DNA of 64,000 nt from Pseudomonas sp. BGr12 (GCF_030272895.1 NZ_JALRNF010000036.1:1-64000); one strand, 5' to 3'. Positions 45,396 to 53,850 are shown, counted from the first letter of the stretch. Made by a program: numbers and translations. The notes: generated by a model from the sequence alone, not told the origin.

Positions 45396-46553
45396 ATGAT
45401 CAACGATCAGGAAACACTCAACCTGTTGCTCGACAACCTGTCGCGCTTCGTCCGTGAACGCCTGGTGCCCGCCGAGGCCGAGGTCGCCGAAAACGACCGT
45501 ATTCCCCAGGACATCGTCGACGAGATGCGCGCCCTGGGCCTGTTCGGCCTGTGCATCCCGCAGGAATACGACGGCCTGGGCCTGAGCATGGAAGAGGAAG
45601 TCCTGGTCGCCTTCGAGCTGGGCAAGACCTCGCCCGCCTTCCGCTCCCTGATCGGCACCAACAACGGCATCGGCTCCCAGGGCCTGATCATCGACGGCAC
45701 CGAGGCGCAGAAGCAGCACTACCTGCCACGAATGGCCGCCGGTGAACTGATCGGCTCGTTCGCCCTCACCGAACCCGGCGCCGGCTCCGACGCCGCCTCC
45801 CTGCGCACCCGCGCCGTGCGCGAGGGTGACCACTACGTGCTCAACGGCACCAAGCGCTTCATCACCAACGCCCCGCAGGCCGGCATCTTCACCGTGATGG
45901 CCCGCACCAGCACCGAGATCAAGGGCGCCGGCGGCATTTCCGCGTTCATCGTCGAGGCCGGCACGCCGGGCGTGTCGCTGGGCAAGATCGACCAGAAGAT
46001 GGGCCAGAAAGGCGCGCACACCTGCGATGTGATCTTCGAGAACTGCCGCATCCCGGTCGCCAACCTGATCGGCGGCGTCGAGGGCGTCGGCTTCAAGACC
46101 GCCATGAAAGTCCTCGACAAGGGCCGCCTGCACATTGCCGCGATCTGCGTCGGTGCCGCCGAGCGCATGCTCAGCGATGCCCTGAACTACGCGCTGGAGC
46201 GCCAGCAGTTCGGCCAGCCGCTGGCCGAGTTCCAGCTGATCCAGGCCATGCTCGCCGACAGCCAGGCCGACATCTACGCCGCCCGCTGCATGGTCATCGA
46301 TGCCGCGCGCAAGCGCGACCTCAAGCAGGATGTGTCCATGGAGGCCTCGTGCTGCAAGATGTTCGCCTCGGAAATGTGCGGCCGCGTGGCCGATCGCGCC
46401 GTGCAGATCTTCGGCGGCGCCGGCTACGTCAGCGAATACGGCATCGAGCGGTTCTACCGCGATGTGCGCCTGTTCCGCATCTACGAAGGCACCACGCAGA
46501 TCCAGCAACTGGTGATCGCCCGTAACCTGATTCGTCGCGCGGAGCAGAACTGA
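45396..46553 (+). CDS. Acyl-CoA dehydrogenase (short/medium-chain type)
   Basis: A 385-aa classic acyl-CoA dehydrogenase. GSFALTEPGAGSDAASLRTRA is the FAD/substrate motif, and the catalytic glutamate is in RLFRIYEGTTQIQQLVIAR (about residue 367). It introduces the alpha-beta double bond. It is only nine bases downstream of the IclR gene and one base before the ligase, so all are cotranscribed. A second, extended-type acyl-CoA dehydrogenase lies across the divergent promoter, suggesting two dehydrogenation steps on different intermediates. Confidence 0.95.
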   Translation: MINDQETLNLLLDNLSRFVRERLVPAEAEVAENDRIPQDIVDEMRALGLFGLCIPQEYDGLGLSMEEEVLVAFELGKTSPAFRSLIGTNNGIGSQGLIIDGTEAQKQHYLPRMAAGELIGSFALTEPGAGSDAASLRTRAVREGDHYVLNGTKRFITNAPQAGIFTVMARTSTEIKGAGGISAFIVEAGTPGVSLGKIDQKMGQKGAHTCDVIFENCRIPVANLIGGVEGVGFKTAMKVLDKGRLHIAAICVGAAERMLSDALNYALERQQFGQPLAEFQLIQAMLADSQADIYAARCMVIDAARKRDLKQDVSMEASCCKMFASEMCGRVADRAVQIFGGAGYVSEYGIERFYRDVRLFRIYEGTTQIQQLVIARNLIRRAEQN

Positions 46554-46554
46554 C

Positions 46555-48099
46555 ATGCTGACCCGTGAACACGTACTGGCCGGCCTGCCCGAGCGCCTGC
46601 ACCAGATCATCGAGCGCCATCCCCACAGCCATGACGATGCGCCAGCCCTGCACGAGGGCGGGTTGACCCTCAGCTACGGCGAACTGCGCGGGGCGGTCAG
46701 CCGCCTGGCCGCGCAGTTCGAAGCCGATGGTATCCGCAGCGGCGACCGGGTCATGCTGGTGGCCGAGAACTGTGCCCTGCAGGTCGCCGCCCTCCTCGCC
46801 CTCAGCCGCCTGGACGCCTGGTCGGTGGTGGTCAATGCGCGGCTGTCGGCCGCGGAGATCGACAACATCTGCACCCACAGCGGCGCCCGCCGGGTGCTGT
46901 TCGCCAGCACCGTGTCGAAGGAGGCCGCCGCCCATGCCGAGCGCGCCGGTGCCGAACCGCGCAGCACGGAGCGGCTGGGCAGCTACCACCTCGGCCCGTT
47001 GAACACGGATTGCCAACCCGAGCCGGTCGAACACGACCCGGCGCGCCAGGTGGCGGCGATGATCTACACCACCGGCACCACCGGCGCGCCCAAGGGCGTC
47101 ATGCTGACCCACCGCAATCTCTTGTACATCGCCCACTCCGCCAGCCTGCTGCGCCAGCTGTGCAATGCCGACCGGGTCTACGCGGTGCTGCCGATTTCCC
47201 ATGTCTATGGCCTGTCGGCCGTGTGCCTGGCCAGCCTGTTCGCCGGCGCGGCACTGCAGCTGGAAGCACGCTTCGACCCGCAGGAACTGGCCCGCGCCCT
47301 GCGCGAAGACGGCGTGACCCTGATGCAGGGCGTGCCGGCCATGTACGCACGGCTGCTGGAACTGGCCGACGCCGGCCAGATCGAACTGCAGGCGCCACAC
47401 CTGCGCTTCATGTACGCCGGCGGCTCGCCGCTGGACATGACCCTCAAGACCGCCGTCGAGCAACGCTTCGGCATCGCCCTGCACAACGGTTATGGCCTGA
47501 CCGAAAGTTCGCCTACGGTCAGCCAGACGCGCATCGACGAACCACGCGGCGACACCTCTGTCGGCCGGCCGATTCCCGGGCTGGAAATTCTCCTGATGAA
47601 CAACGGGCGCACCGCTGCCGTTGCCCAGGGCGAAGTTGGCGAACTCTGGGTACGCGGTCCCAACGTGATGAAAGGTTATTACCGGGCCCCGGACAAGACC
47701 GAGGAAGTGCTGACCGTGGACGGCTGGCTGAACACCGGCGACATGGCGCGCCAGGACAGCGACGGTGCGCTGTTCATCGTCGGGCGCAGCAAGGAGCTGA
47801 TCATCCGTTCCGGCTTCAACGTCTACCCGCCTGAAGTCGAGGCGGCCCTGGTGGCTTTCCCCGGCGTGGTGATGACCGCCGTGGTCGGTCGTCCGGTGGA
47901 AGGTAACGAAGAGGTGGTGGCGTTCCTCCAGGTGGCGGATCGCAGCGCCTTCGATGTCGCGGCCCTGCGGGCCTTCCTCGCCGAACGCCTGTCGCCCTAC
48001 AAACGCCCGAGCCACATCTGCGTGCTGGACAGCCTGCCTGCCGCGGCGACCGGCAAAGTCCTCAAGGCCGAGCTGAAGAAACTGGCCGAAGCCCTCTGA
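46555..48099 (+). CDS. AMP-forming acyl-CoA ligase/synthetase
   Basis: A 514-aa ANL-superfamily enzyme. The P-loop is MIYTTGTTGAPKGVMLTH (about residues 170-187), followed by NGYGLTESSPT, VDGWLNTGDMA and the hinge GRSKELIIRSGFNVYPPEVE. The C-terminal lysine is in PAAATGKVLKAEL. It activates a carboxylic acid to its CoA thioester and should start the pathway encoded here. Substrate class (fatty, cyclic or aromatic) is not clear from the binding-pocket sequence. Confidence 0.92.
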   Translation: MLTREHVLAGLPERLHQIIERHPHSHDDAPALHEGGLTLSYGELRGAVSRLAAQFEADGIRSGDRVMLVAENCALQVAALLALSRLDAWSVVVNARLSAAEIDNICTHSGARRVLFASTVSKEAAAHAERAGAEPRSTERLGSYHLGPLNTDCQPEPVEHDPARQVAAMIYTTGTTGAPKGVMLTHRNLLYIAHSASLLRQLCNADRVYAVLPISHVYGLSAVCLASLFAGAALQLEARFDPQELARALREDGVTLMQGVPAMYARLLELADAGQIELQAPHLRFMYAGGSPLDMTLKTAVEQRFGIALHNGYGLTESSPTVSQTRIDEPRGDTSVGRPIPGLEILLMNNGRTAAVAQGEVGELWVRGPNVMKGYYRAPDKTEEVLTVDGWLNTGDMARQDSDGALFIVGRSKELIIRSGFNVYPPEVEAALVAFPGVVMTAVVGRPVEGNEEVVAFLQVADRSAFDVAALRAFLAERLSPYKRPSHICVLDSLPAAATGKVLKAELKKLAEAL

Positions 48100-48124
48100 C
48101 CTTATCCCGCCGCAGGAGCTTCAG

Positions 48125-48433
48125 GTGAAACCAGTGATCGAGATCCCGGCAGCTCGCCTGCCGGCCGAAGGCCAGCGGGTGCTACTTCGTCATGAGGACA
48201 AGTCGGTGCTGCTGTTCAATGTCGCCGGCACCCTGCATGCCATCGACGACAGTTGCCCGCACAGCGGTGCCTCGCTGCTTGCCGGCAAGCTGCAGGGCAG
48301 CCTGTTGCAGTGCCCCGCCCACGGGCTGCGCTTCGACCTCGCCAGGGGTTGCCCGCACAGCGCCACAGGACTGGAGGTGAAACGCTATGGAATCGAACGG
48401 CTAGGTGAGGTGTACGCCATAGACCTGTCCTGA
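48125..48433 (+). CDS. Rieske-type [2Fe-2S] ferredoxin
   Basis: A 102-aa protein with the Rieske motif CPHSGAS...CPAHGLRFDL (Cys-x-His, 16-residue loop, Cys-x2-His; about residues 44-65). The GTG start at 48125 has AGGAG eight bases upstream. Such ferredoxins feed electrons to ring-hydroxylating oxygenases, but no oxygenase is encoded nearby, so its partner is outside the window or its role is different. It is the last gene of the IclR operon. A tightly packed converging regulator follows. Confidence 0.9.
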   Translation: MKPVIEIPAARLPAEGQRVLLRHEDKSVLLFNVAGTLHAIDDSCPHSGASLLAGKLQGSLLQCPAHGLRFDLARGCPHSATGLEVKRYGIERLGEVYAIDLS

Positions 48434-48455
48434 ACCTGGGCAATGTTGCCCCGGG

Positions 48456-49397
48456 CTACGTCGGGCTGATTGAGCCGGCTCGACGTACCGTTTGCGGCGC
48501 CTGGCCAATGGTGCGCAGGAAGGCGCGCCGCATCCGCTCGCGGTCAGCGAAGCCCGTCTCCCTGGCAATGACTTCGATCGGATGAGTACTGTCCTCAAGG
48601 AGCATGCGCGCCGCTTCGACCCGTAGATGCTCCACGGCCTTGGCCGGCGACTGGCCGGTTTGCGCGGTGAATGTCCGGCTGAACTGGCGCGGGCTCAGGT
48701 GAGCGATTTCGGCCAGTTCCTCCACACTCAGGACGCTCTTCAGGTTGCGACGGGCGTACTCCAGCGCCGCCTGGATTCGATCGGACTTCGGCTCCATCTC
48801 CAGCAGTACCGAAAACTGCGATTGCCCCCCCGCACGGCGGTGGTAGACCACCAGCTTGCGGGCGACGGTGCGCGCGGTATCGAGGCCGTGGTCCTTCTCG
48901 ATCATCGCCAGCGCCAGGTCGATGCTGGCCGTCATGCCCGCCGATGTCCACACCGGGCCGTCGATGATGTAGATCCTGTCCAGCTCGACCTTGACCTTGG
49001 GGAATCGCTCCTGCAGCTCCTTGGCGAACAACCAGTGCGTGGTGGCCCGGCGACCGTCGAGCACCCCGCTTTGCGCCAGCACGAACGCGCCAGTGCAAGG
49101 ACCTGCCACCCGTCGGGAAGACGCCATCGACTGCTGCACGAAGCGGACAAGCCCTGGCGTGACCTGCTCGATCGTGGTGCTGGCACCGAACATCACAGTA
49201 TCGAACGTGCGGCTGCCGAAGGCCTGGGTTTCCACGCGAAACCCGGCGGATGAGAGTACCAGTCCTCCCGCCTCGGACAGCAAGGTGACCTCATAGGCCG
49301 GTTTGCCGAGGACCAGGTTGGCGATTTCGAACGCGGTGATCGCCGTGAACCCCATGACCTGGAAGCCGGGAAAGATGACAAAGCCAATGCTGTGCAT
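48456..49397 (-). CDS. GlxA/FtrA-type AraC-family regulator
   Basis: A 313-aa regulator combining an N-terminal DJ-1/PfpI-like domain (about residues 1-185; GPCTGAFVLAQSGVLDGRRATTHW in span) with a C-terminal AraC double HTH (LSVEELAEIAHLSPRQFSRTF, IEVIARETGFADRERMRRAF). The ligand is unknown. It is divergent from an SDR gene and overlaps nothing, ending 22 bases from the Rieske gene. TGTC-rich repeats in the divergent gap are candidate sites. Confidence 0.92.
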   Translation of the reverse strand: MHSIGFVIFPGFQVMGFTAITAFEIANLVLGKPAYEVTLLSEAGGLVLSSAGFRVETQAFGSRTFDTVMFGASTTIEQVTPGLVRFVQQSMASSRRVAGPCTGAFVLAQSGVLDGRRATTHWLFAKELQERFPKVKVELDRIYIIDGPVWTSAGMTASIDLALAMIEKDHGLDTARTVARKLVVYHRRAGGQSQFSVLLEMEPKSDRIQAALEYARRNLKSVLSVEELAEIAHLSPRQFSRTFTAQTGQSPAKAVEHLRVEAARMLLEDSTHPIEVIARETGFADRERMRRAFLRTIGQAPQTVRRAGSISPT

Positions 49398-49410
49398 GAT
49401 GTTTTCACCA

Positions 49411-49445
49411 TGTCCTAAAAGGTGTCTTATATGTCATTCAGGACA
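49411..49445. promoter_or_regulatory. TGTC-repeat/inverted repeat between GlxA-type regulator and SDR
   Basis: TGTCCT (49411-49416) and AGGACA (49440-49445) form an inverted repeat. Two further TGTC copies lie between (49423 and 49432). It is 14-48 bases upstream of the regulator start. Confidence 0.4.
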
Positions 49446-49520
49446 ACCTAACAAGGTAATAGGATCGTTTCCAGACAGAGCGCACGACCCTCGTCGCGCC
49501 GTCCCACTGGAGACACTGCC

Positions 49521-50312
49521 ATGACTACGAACAAAGGTACTGCACTGATCACCGGCGCCTCTTCCGGCATCGGGGCGATCTATGCCGACCGACTCAGCCG
49601 CCAGGGCTATGACCTGATTCTGGTCGCGCGCAACGGCGAACGCCTGCATGCCCTGGCCAAGCGCCTGACCGATGAAACAGGACGCTCCATCGAGGTGGTG
49701 GTCGCCGACCTTGGCACCAGGACCGACCTGAAGCGCGTCGAAGATATCCTGCGCAGCGATGCCAGCATCACGCTGCTGGTGAACAACGCAGGCCTGGGCG
49801 CAACCGACCCCCTGCTCGAGTCGGATATCGATGCACTACAACCGATGATCGACCTCAACGTGACCGCACTGACGCGGCTGACCTATGCCGCCGTGCCGGG
49901 TTTCGTGGCCCGCGACGCGGGCACGCTGATCAACATCGCCTCGATCGTCGCCATCGCGCCGGAGCTGCTGAACGGTGTGTATGGCGCGTCCAAGGCGTTC
50001 GTCCTCGCCCTCAGCCAGTCGCTGCGCCAGGAACTGGCGAGCAGCAACGTCAGGGTCCAGGCGGTGCTTCCCGGCGCCACGGCCACCGACTTCTGGGCCA
50101 TTGCCGGAAAACCCGTCGACCAGCTGCCCGGCGCGATCGTCATGCAGGCCGACGACATGGTCGACGCGGCCCTTGCCGGGCTCGCGCAGGGTGAGTTCAT
50201 CACCATCCCGGCCCTGCCGGACAGTGCTGATCTGGATGCCTACGAAGCCGCGCGGCAGCAGCTGCTGCCGAACCTGTCGCTGAGTACGCCAGCGTCCCGC
50301 TATCGGCACTGA
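49521..50312 (+). CDS. Short-chain dehydrogenase/reductase
   Basis: A 263-aa SDR of the DltE-like group. The cofactor motif is ALITGASSGIGAIYADRL and LVARNGERL after beta-2 (arginine, so NADP is likely). LVNNAGLGATDPL, the serine region NIASIVAIAPELL and YGASKAFV (Tyr-x3-Lys) complete the catalytic set. It is divergent from the GlxA-type regulator, which probably controls it. The substrate is unknown. A strong hairpin follows and then a DoxX gene. Confidence 0.9.
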   Translation: MTTNKGTALITGASSGIGAIYADRLSRQGYDLILVARNGERLHALAKRLTDETGRSIEVVVADLGTRTDLKRVEDILRSDASITLLVNNAGLGATDPLLESDIDALQPMIDLNVTALTRLTYAAVPGFVARDAGTLINIASIVAIAPELLNGVYGASKAFVLALSQSLRQELASSNVRVQAVLPGATATDFWAIAGKPVDQLPGAIVMQADDMVDAALAGLAQGEFITIPALPDSADLDAYEAARQQLLPNLSLSTPASRYRH

Positions 50313-50317
50313 TTGAT

Positions 50318-50361
50318 GCATGGGCGCAGCGCACAGCTGGAGCTGAACGTTGCGCCCATGC
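50318..50361. other. Strong stem-loop after the SDR gene
   Basis: GCATGGGCGCA (50318-50328) pairs perfectly with TGCGCCCATGC (50351-50361), with a nested CAGCT-GG-AGCTG inside. No T-run follows in the + direction, so transcription may continue at a lower level into doxX. Confidence 0.65.
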
Positions 50362-50481
50362 GTACACAGGGATACACAGCGGCCCGTGGCAGACACATTC
50401 GAGACAAGCCCTCCTGTGACCATGGCGTCACCGACAGCACCCCCGCTCTGCCGGCTGAAATCACTTCACAGGAGATTGCCC

Positions 50482-50988
50482 ATGACTAGCGCCCTCACCT
50501 TCGCCCTCAACCCGATCAAGCACAGCTTCAGGCAACTCGACCGCCTTGGCGCCTGGAGCGCCGACCTTCCGCTGCGCCTGTTCCTCGCCTGGGAGTTCTT
50601 CGAATCCGGCCTGGAGAAATGGAACGGCGAAAACTGGTTCGAGCAGATCCAGGGCGCCTTTCCGTTCCCCTTCGACCAGCTCCCGGCCAGCCTGAACTGG
50701 CAGCTTTCGATGTGGATCGAGCTGATCGCCCCGGTGCTGCTGTTGCTCGGCCTGGGTACGCGCCTGGCGACCCTGGCGCTGATCGTGGTGACCCTGGTGG
50801 CCATCGCTGCCGTGCACTGGCCGGCGCACTGGTCGAGCCTGACCGAACTGGCCATGGGTTACGCCATCACCGACAAGGGCTTCGGCAACTACAAGCTGCC
50901 GCTGATCTACCTGGTGGCGGCGCTTCCCCTGCTGTTCAGGGGGGCCGGACACCTGAGCCTGGATGCACTGTTGCGCAGGAAAGCCTGA
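50482..50988 (+). CDS. DoxX-family membrane protein
   Basis: A 168-aa protein starting [20 protein letters not shown] with four helices. [28 protein letters not shown] and [26 protein letters not shown] (spans) are DoxX-type. CAGGAG precedes the ATG at 50482. DoxX proteins are quinone-linked membrane components and are regularly found with DUF692/DUF2063 metal-RiPP genes (BufD/GigD/HvfD). Here it lies 0.5 kb from that operon but on the opposite strand, converging across ohr, so the link is contextual. Confidence 0.88.
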   Translation: MTSALTFALNPIKHSFRQLDRLGAWSADLPLRLFLAWEFFESGLEKWNGENWFEQIQGAFPFPFDQLPASLNWQLSMWIELIAPVLLLLGLGTRLATLALIVVTLVAIAAVHWPAHWSSLTELAMGYAITDKGFGNYKLPLIYLVAALPLLFRGAGHLSLDALLRRKA

Positions 50989-51015
50989 CCGGGCCGTTTG
51001 TAATTACCCTTTATT

Positions 51016-51051
51016 AAAAAACCGCGCCCCTGCAAAGGAGCGCGGTTTTTT
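51016..51051. terminator. Bidirectional terminator between doxX and ohr
   Basis: A stem CCGCGC-x-CC (51022-51030)/GG-x-GCGCGG (51037-51045) is flanked by A6 (51016-51021) and T6 (51046-51051), so it can terminate both converging genes. Confidence 0.92.
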
Positions 51052-51067
51052 AATGGTCAGGTACGAC

Positions 51068-51490
51068 TCAGGGAATGTCGAAGGTCACTTCGATATTGCC
51101 GCGAGTGGCCTTGGAGTAAGGGCAAAGCTGGTGCGCGGCCTCCACCAGGCGGGCCTTGTCCGCAGCCTCCAGCCCCGGCAGTTCCACGGTCAGCCTGGCC
51201 GCCAGGGCAAAGCCACCATCATGGGTATTGCCCAGCGAGATCTCGGCAGCCACGGCCACGTCCTCGGGAACGTGAAGCGCCAGCGTCTGCGCGGCGCGGC
51301 GCATGGCGCCGATGAAGCAGGCCGACCAGCCGACCCCCAGCAACTGCTCGGGGTTGGTGCCTGGGCGTCCGGATCCGGGCGGGCTCAGGCGCAGCTTCAA
51401 CCAGCCATCGGAAGACACACCGTTGCCATCACGGCCACCCGAGGTACGGGTGCGCCCGGTGTAGAGCGTTTTTTCCAGTACTGCGGTCAT
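51068..51490 (-). CDS. Organic hydroperoxide resistance protein (Ohr/OsmC)
   Basis: A 140-aa Ohr-type peroxidase starting MTAVLEKTLYTGRTRTSGGR. The two redox cysteines are in GVGWSACFIGAMRRAA and HQLCPYSKATRGNIEV, and the Glu/Arg region NPEQLL and GGRDG is present. It reduces organic hydroperoxides with lipoyl thiols. AGGAGAAAAG precedes the ATG. It is 56 bases downstream of the DUF2063 gene on the same strand, so it may be a distal member of the DUF692 operon. Confidence 0.9.
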   Translation of the reverse strand: MTAVLEKTLYTGRTRTSGGRDGNGVSSDGWLKLRLSPPGSGRPGTNPEQLLGVGWSACFIGAMRRAAQTLALHVPEDVAVAAEISLGNTHDGGFALAARLTVELPGLEAADKARLVEAAHQLCPYSKATRGNIEVTFDIP

Positions 51491-51546
51491 CACTTTTCTC
51501 CTTGGGGAGGTACGAATGCCGGGGGGGGCCGGCGTCGGTATACGCG

Positions 51547-52293
51547 TCACACCCGGGTGCCGAGCAGCACACCCTGCGCGCGCAGGTTTTCCAGCAGGGC
51601 CAGGCCCTGTGGCAGAAGGGTCGCGCTGTCGACAGCGACAGCTTCGGCCAGGCGCTCCAGGTGCTGGCGGCCCGTGCTTTGCTGCGCCTGCAGCGAACCC
51701 AGCAGGGCATGGGCCAAGGGTGCCAAACGAGAGAAACGCACCTTCAGGTCGGCATCACGCCGGACCAGCAGCAGGCTCGGTTGCGCTGGTGCCTGGTGCG
51801 GTTGGTAATCAGGTCCGATGTCGCTCACCGGCCATTGGTAAGCCAACGGCCAGGCCAGCGGCGACAACAGGGGAATGCCGTCGAGCAGATCGCCTTCGGG
51901 ATCATGCGGCGGGGCGCTGCGGTCACTGAGCAGCAAGGCCCCCTCCACCCATTCGTAATGCGCAAGCTCGGCCAGCCAGGGTGGCAGGTCGTGGGCAACG
52001 CTTGCGCCCTGTTCGAGGAAGGCGACGAATTCGCCGGCAAGCTCAGTGAACAGCGGCGTTTGGCTTCGGTAGTCGGCGTAGAAGACCTCCACCAGTGCCC
52101 GCCAGCGTGGCGGGCCGAGGCTGGAGCGGATCACCGGAAAGCTGCCCGCCAGCAGCGACTCGACGTTGCCGAAGAACAGCTGACGGTACACGGCCAGGCG
52201 GCGTGCCTCGATGCCCGGCGGCGGTGCATGGCGCTGCGGGTCGCGTACATGGCCGGCCATGCGCATCAATTGTTCGTGCAGGGCTTCAGGCAT
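51547..52293 (-). CDS. DUF2063 protein, MNIO partner (BufC/HvfC-like)
   Basis: A 248-aa protein. The N-terminal DUF2063 domain (about residues 8-100) contains [32 protein letters not shown] (in span) and [22 protein letters not shown]. The C-terminal half ends in a winged-helix-like [33 protein letters not shown] (span). In characterised MNIO systems this protein binds the precursor and helps DUF692 modify it. It overlaps the DUF692 gene by eight bases and has a strong GGAGG Shine-Dalgarno, so equal expression of the pair is expected. The symbol is withheld because the subtype is unusual. Confidence 0.9.
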   Translation of the reverse strand: MPEALHEQLMRMAGHVRDPQRHAPPPGIEARRLAVYRQLFFGNVESLLAGSFPVIRSSLGPPRWRALVEVFYADYRSQTPLFTELAGEFVAFLEQGASVAHDLPPWLAELAHYEWVEGALLLSDRSAPPHDPEGDLLDGIPLLSPLAWPLAYQWPVSDIGPDYQPHQAPAQPSLLLVRRDADLKVRFSRLAPLAHALLGSLQAQQSTGRQHLERLAEAVAVDSATLLPQGLALLENLRAQGVLLGTRV

Positions 52294-53134
52294 GACGCAC
52301 CTCCGGCAGGCTCACGGCGCTGCGTTGGCGCCAGCGGATCGCTTCGACTTCGGCCAGCAACTCAGCCAGTGGCGGGAAGTTGAAATCCCGCTCCAGCAAG
52401 GTTGGCAACGGCCCGAAACGCCGGTAGGCCTGCTCCAGCAAACCCCAGACATCCGCCTTGACCGACGCGCCGTGGGTATCGATCTTCAGGTCCGGCGCTT
52501 CGTCGTAATGACCGGCCACGTGCAGGTAGACCACCCGTTGCGCCGGCAGCGCAGCGAGGTAGGCGGTGGTGTCGTAGCCGTGGTTGATGGCATTGACGAA
52601 GAGGTTGTTGACGTCCAGCAGCAGGTCGCAGTCGGCCTCCTCCAGCACTGCACGGAGGAAGTCGATCTCGCTCAGGGCCTGGTAGGGCGCGGCGTAGTAC
52701 GAGATGTTCTCCACCGCAATGCGCCGCCCCAGGGCATCCTGGGTCTGGCGAATGCGGGCAGCGACATGCCGTACCGCCTCCTCGGTGAAAGGCAGCGGCA
52801 GCAGGTCGTAGAGTTGGCCGTCGTCGGCGCTGTAGCTCAGGTGCTCGCTGAACAGCGCCACCTCGTGGCGATCGAGGAACTCCCGGGTACGGCGCAACAG
52901 TTCGCGGTCAAGCGCAGCGGGGCCGCCCAGGGACAGCGACAGGCCATGGCACGACAGCGGGAAGCGCTCGGCAAGGCGGGCAAGGCCTTCGCCATAGTGA
53001 CCGCCGACCGCGATCCAGTTGTCAGGGGCGCATTCGAGGAAATCCACGGCCGTGGCGTCCATCGCCAGCAGCTCGGGCATCAAGGCTCGGCGCAAGCCGA
53101 GGCCTGCGCCCTGCAGAGTGGAAACAGCAGTCAT
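52286..53134 (-). CDS. bufB: DUF692 multinuclear iron oxidase (MNIO), RiPP-modifying
   Basis: A 282-aa TIM-barrel MNIO enzyme. Metal-ligand motifs are all present: [10 protein letters not shown] (H63), LFSEHLSYS (H98), VENISYY (E142), [14 protein letters not shown] (D174, N177, H185), LHVAGH, DTHG (D219, H221) and LLERDFNFP (E249). Family members (MbnB, TglH, BufB, HvfB) use an iron cluster and oxygen to convert peptide cysteines into oxazolone, thioamide or thiooxazole groups. Its substrate should be the EGKCG protein encoded 71 bases upstream. TGGAGATC precedes the ATG; the 3' end overlaps the DUF2063 gene. Confidence 0.92.
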   Translation of the reverse strand: MTAVSTLQGAGLGLRRALMPELLAMDATAVDFLECAPDNWIAVGGHYGEGLARLAERFPLSCHGLSLSLGGPAALDRELLRRTREFLDRHEVALFSEHLSYSADDGQLYDLLPLPFTEEAVRHVAARIRQTQDALGRRIAVENISYYAAPYQALSEIDFLRAVLEEADCDLLLDVNNLFVNAINHGYDTTAYLAALPAQRVVYLHVAGHYDEAPDLKIDTHGASVKADVWGLLEQAYRRFGPLPTLLERDFNFPPLAELLAEVEAIRWRQRSAVSLPEVRHA

Positions 53135-53156
53135 GAGTGATCTCCAGGGTTCAGGT

Positions 53157-53186
53157 GCCCTCCCGGGCTAGAGGCGCAGGGAGGGC
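53157..53186 (-). other. Stem-loop between precursor and MNIO genes
   Basis: GCCCTCCC (53157-53164) pairs perfectly with GGGAGGGC (53179-53186), loop of 14, in the 71-base gap. There is no T-run, so a partial terminator or 3' stabiliser that raises precursor over enzyme levels is a reasonable reading. Confidence 0.6.
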
Positions 53187-53205
53187 GAGCGGACGCGGGT
53201 CGAAC

Positions 53206-53679
53206 TCATTCCTTGGCCTGGCTCAGGCGGGTGAACAGTTCCGTGGGGACTTTCTTGCCGTTGGCGATGTACTGGTTGGTCCTGAAGGTGTAGACCTCGC
53301 CCTCGGAGAGGAAGCCGTCCTTGTTCGTGTCCATCGCCTGGAACTCCACACCGCCATTGGGTGCCACGGCCAGCAGCTCCTTGAGCGAAACCCGGCCGTC
53401 ATCGTCGGTGTCGGTACGGGCGAAGGAGGCGTCGCCACACTTGCCTTCACCGCACTTGCCCTCGGCGGTGGTGGCCTTGCTGGTGGTGCTGGCCGCCTCG
53501 CTGGCGCCGCATTTGCCTTCGCCACACTTGCCTTCCCCGGCCTTGTCGGCAGAAGCCAACTGGTAGCCCTGGGGCAGAGCCTCCACGGCGAAGGCGGACG
53601 AGGTCAGGTTCAAGCCGCCGATCAGGGCGACGGCGGCCAGGCCAAGGCTGGTTTTGTTCGAGATCGATTTACGGGACAT
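53206..53679 (-). CDS. Exported EGKCG-repeat precursor with two EF-hands (bufferin-like)
   Basis: A 157-aa protein. Residues 1-31 are a signal peptide (basic start MSRKSISNK, hydrophobic GLAAVALIGGLNL, cleavage after SAFA). A linker follows, then two tandem EGKCG pairs at residues 49-58 and 73-82, holding all four cysteines (C52, C57, C76, C81). Two canonical EF-hand loops follow: residues 90-101 (D90, D92, D94, G95, E101) and 117-128 (D117, N119, D121, G122, E128). EGKCG is the modification motif of MNIO-processed copper-binding peptides. Calcium binding is predicted from the EF-hands. GGAG lies eight bases before this ATG; an upstream ATG at 53709 is less well placed. Exact mature chemistry is unknown. 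Confidence 0.9.
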   Translation of the reverse strand: MSRKSISNKTSLGLAAVALIGGLNLTSSAFAVEALPQGYQLASADKAGEGKCGEGKCGASEAASTTSKATTAEGKCGEGKCGDASFARTDTDDDGRVSLKELLAVAPNGGVEFQAMDTNKDGFLSEGEVYTFRTNQYIANGKKVPTELFTRLSQAKE

Positions 53680-53795
53680 GGTGTGACTCCGGATGCTGTG
53701 TGTGGTCATGCCACAAGGGCGAATGAATCCCGGGAGGTCGATGGGTCGGTCCTCGTTCGGGTGAAGCCATTTCGCCTCAGGCATGTATCACTGGC

Positions 53796-53850
53796 GTATC
53801 CGCGGATGACCGCATTTGTATGCCAGTTCGCGGAAAGCAGCTGCGGATAC
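53796..53850. promoter_or_regulatory. Inverted repeats upstream of the precursor operon
   Basis: GTATCCGC (53796-53803) and GCGGATAC (53843-53850) are perfect inverted copies, and the first overlaps the palindrome ATCCGCGGAT (53798-53807). They lie 117-171 bases upstream of the precursor and 127 or more upstream of the divergent cupin gene. The rest of the 297-base gap shows no gene. Confidence 0.4.

Noticed and set aside
51522..51529. Run of eight G as a phase-variable tract
   Set aside because: It is between ohr and the DUF2063 gene, outside any coding frame or recognisable promoter spacing.
53680..53784. Longer start for the EGKCG precursor (adds 35 residues)
   Set aside because: The extension precedes a clear signal peptide and lacks a Shine-Dalgarno; GGAG fits ATG 53679.
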